A stretch of DNA of 64,000 bases from Sabellastarte sp. h YS-2021 (Eukaryota; Annelida; Polychaeta; Sabellida; Sabellidae). Positions 63,886 to 64,000 of this stretch are shown here, piece by piece. The translations under genes and the position numbers were made by a program. Numbering within the stretch: the stretch's first letter is position 1; every line of letters begins with the position of its first letter. The notes under the pieces were generated by a model. It made no database searches. It was given only the letters and a program-made list of their open reading frames with translations, and was not told where the DNA came from. The stretch lies in NCBI GenBank assembly GCA_964017235.1, contig OZ024936.1:13120496-13184495 (forward strand). The letters are read 5' to 3'.

Positions 63886-64000
63886 GATTTTAAATGGGGA
63901 TTTCGTCGTACATGTGTAGATGCCTTACCATCGAGTACGCCAATTTTGGTCGTTCCGAGGGACACCAATTTTTTTCCACCAATGGATAGAGTGGTCCAGT
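63886..64000 (+). repeat. Partial S monomer at right edge
   Basis: The last 115 bases are the 5' part of an S monomer with consensus box, atcgagtacgcc and ccgag, cut by the window end at ggtccagt. The array evidently continues beyond the window. Confidence 0.95.

Larger units (their letters stand above)
1..64000 (+). repeat. Satellite DNA array, 193/201-bp monomers, all head-to-tail
   Basis: One monomer family fills the window without interruption. Using gattttaaat as monomer start, the spacing is 193 bp (S class) or 201 bp (L class). The boundaries from 138 to 63886 fit 325 complete monomers, 131 L and 194 S; only those at 57816 (177 bp) and 62504 (192 bp) deviate. Landmarks in order in an S monomer are: gattttaaat (1-10), the variable box (about 12-40), ccttacc (38-44), ccaattttgg (55-64), gttccgagg (67-75), a T7 run (84-90), ccaatgg (94-100), gtctgagtc (114-122), tacaatataacagg (125-138), ggtctaaagacc (143-154), gtagatatgagc (163-173) and agtatttccc (181-190). 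No copy is inverted. Nothing resembles a gene, transposon, tRNA, rRNA or unique spacer. The size and regularity indicate eukaryotic heterochromatin, probably centromeric or pericentromeric (inference). Confidence 0.97.
56457..64000 (+). repeat. Right flank: less homogenised satellite
   Basis: This part has no dominant HOR and carries more private variants than the centre. Examples are gtctgtac in four monomers (about 61653, 61847, 62241 and 63421), ttaactgggg near 61144, ccaattgata near 61234, gagcagaccc near 63080, and several changes in the monomer at 60751. It contains the only two off-length monomers in the window. L monomers with attgagtacgcc are concentrated here (58974, 59175, 59963, 60164, 62897, 63685). 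The window ends inside an S monomer that starts at 63886. Confidence 0.8.

Noticed and set aside
1..64000. Many short open reading frames of about 60-150 codons on both strands
   Set aside because: They repeat with the monomers, occur in overlapping frames on both strands, and end at fixed positions such as the TGA in cattgatttt. 193 is not a multiple of three, so frames shift at every S monomer. Many of the plus-strand frames would need a TTG start. Nothing resembles a known protein or a secretion, membrane or catalytic pattern.
1..64000. CRISPR array
   Set aside because: There are no unique spacers, and the repeated unit is about 200 bp and varies by class. This is a satellite, not repeat-spacer structure.
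1..64000. Coding minisatellite or repeat-protein gene
   Set aside because: No frame stays open across several monomers. The longest open frame covers little more than two monomers, and there are no splice-bounded open repeats.
1..64000. rRNA intergenic spacer or telomeric/subtelomeric repeat
   Set aside because: No rRNA gene sequence or short telomere motif is present anywhere in the window.
1..64000. Assignment to a named species or satellite family
   Set aside because: I do not recognise the monomer with certainty, and a database search would be needed.
1..64000. A previously undescribed gene-encoded system (defence, biosynthetic or mobile)
   Set aside because: There is no genic sequence in the window. 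Any novelty here is in satellite architecture, not in a protein system.

Overview
The window is a single uninterrupted block of eukaryotic-type satellite DNA. I found no gene, transposon, RNA gene or unique sequence in 64 kb. One monomer family is tandemly repeated head-to-tail on the same strand from the first base to the last, at about 41% GC (counted on the short-monomer consensus). It occurs in two length classes. A short class (S) of 193 bp and a long class (L) of 201 bp differ almost only in one ~35-bp stretch near the monomer start. With monomers counted from the motif gattttaaat, boundaries run from 138 to 63886. Their spacing fits 325 complete monomers (131 L and 194 S), plus a partial monomer at each end. 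Only two monomers have another length: 177 bp at 57816 and 192 bp at 62504. An array of this size and regularity suggests centromeric or pericentromeric heterochromatin in a long-read eukaryotic assembly. I cannot name the species or satellite family.

The monomers are organised into higher-order repeats (HORs), visible through diagnostic variants. Layout: 1-925, an older-looking flank; 926-12271, irregular mixed order with local duplications of 772 bp and 2525 bp; 12272-20891, two nearly identical copies of a 22-monomer, 4310-bp unit; 20892-22258, transition; 22259-49983, a domain built on an 8-monomer, 1576-bp HOR (order L S L L S S S L) with 6-, 10-, 11- and 15-monomer derivatives; 49984-52934, a 7-monomer, 1375-bp duplication; 52935-56456, two copies of a 9-monomer, 1761-bp unit; 56457-64000, a less homogenised right flank with private mutations, a 24-bp deletion and a 5-monomer, 989-bp duplication.

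The most interesting points follow. (1) One variable box in an otherwise homogeneous monomer has an S version that partly resembles a CENP-B box and an L version that does not, recalling the A/B-box dimorphism of primate alpha satellite. (2) A rare monomer order is shared only by the two flanks, consistent with younger HORs having expanded inside an older array. (3) Recombination junctions can be read almost to the base: a hybrid monomer at 27373-27573 and a two-monomer deletion at 35047-35062. (4) All seven CpG sites of the S monomer show CpG-to-TpG/CpA changes in some copies, as expected if the array is methylated. The many short open frames are by-products of the repeat and are not annotated as genes.
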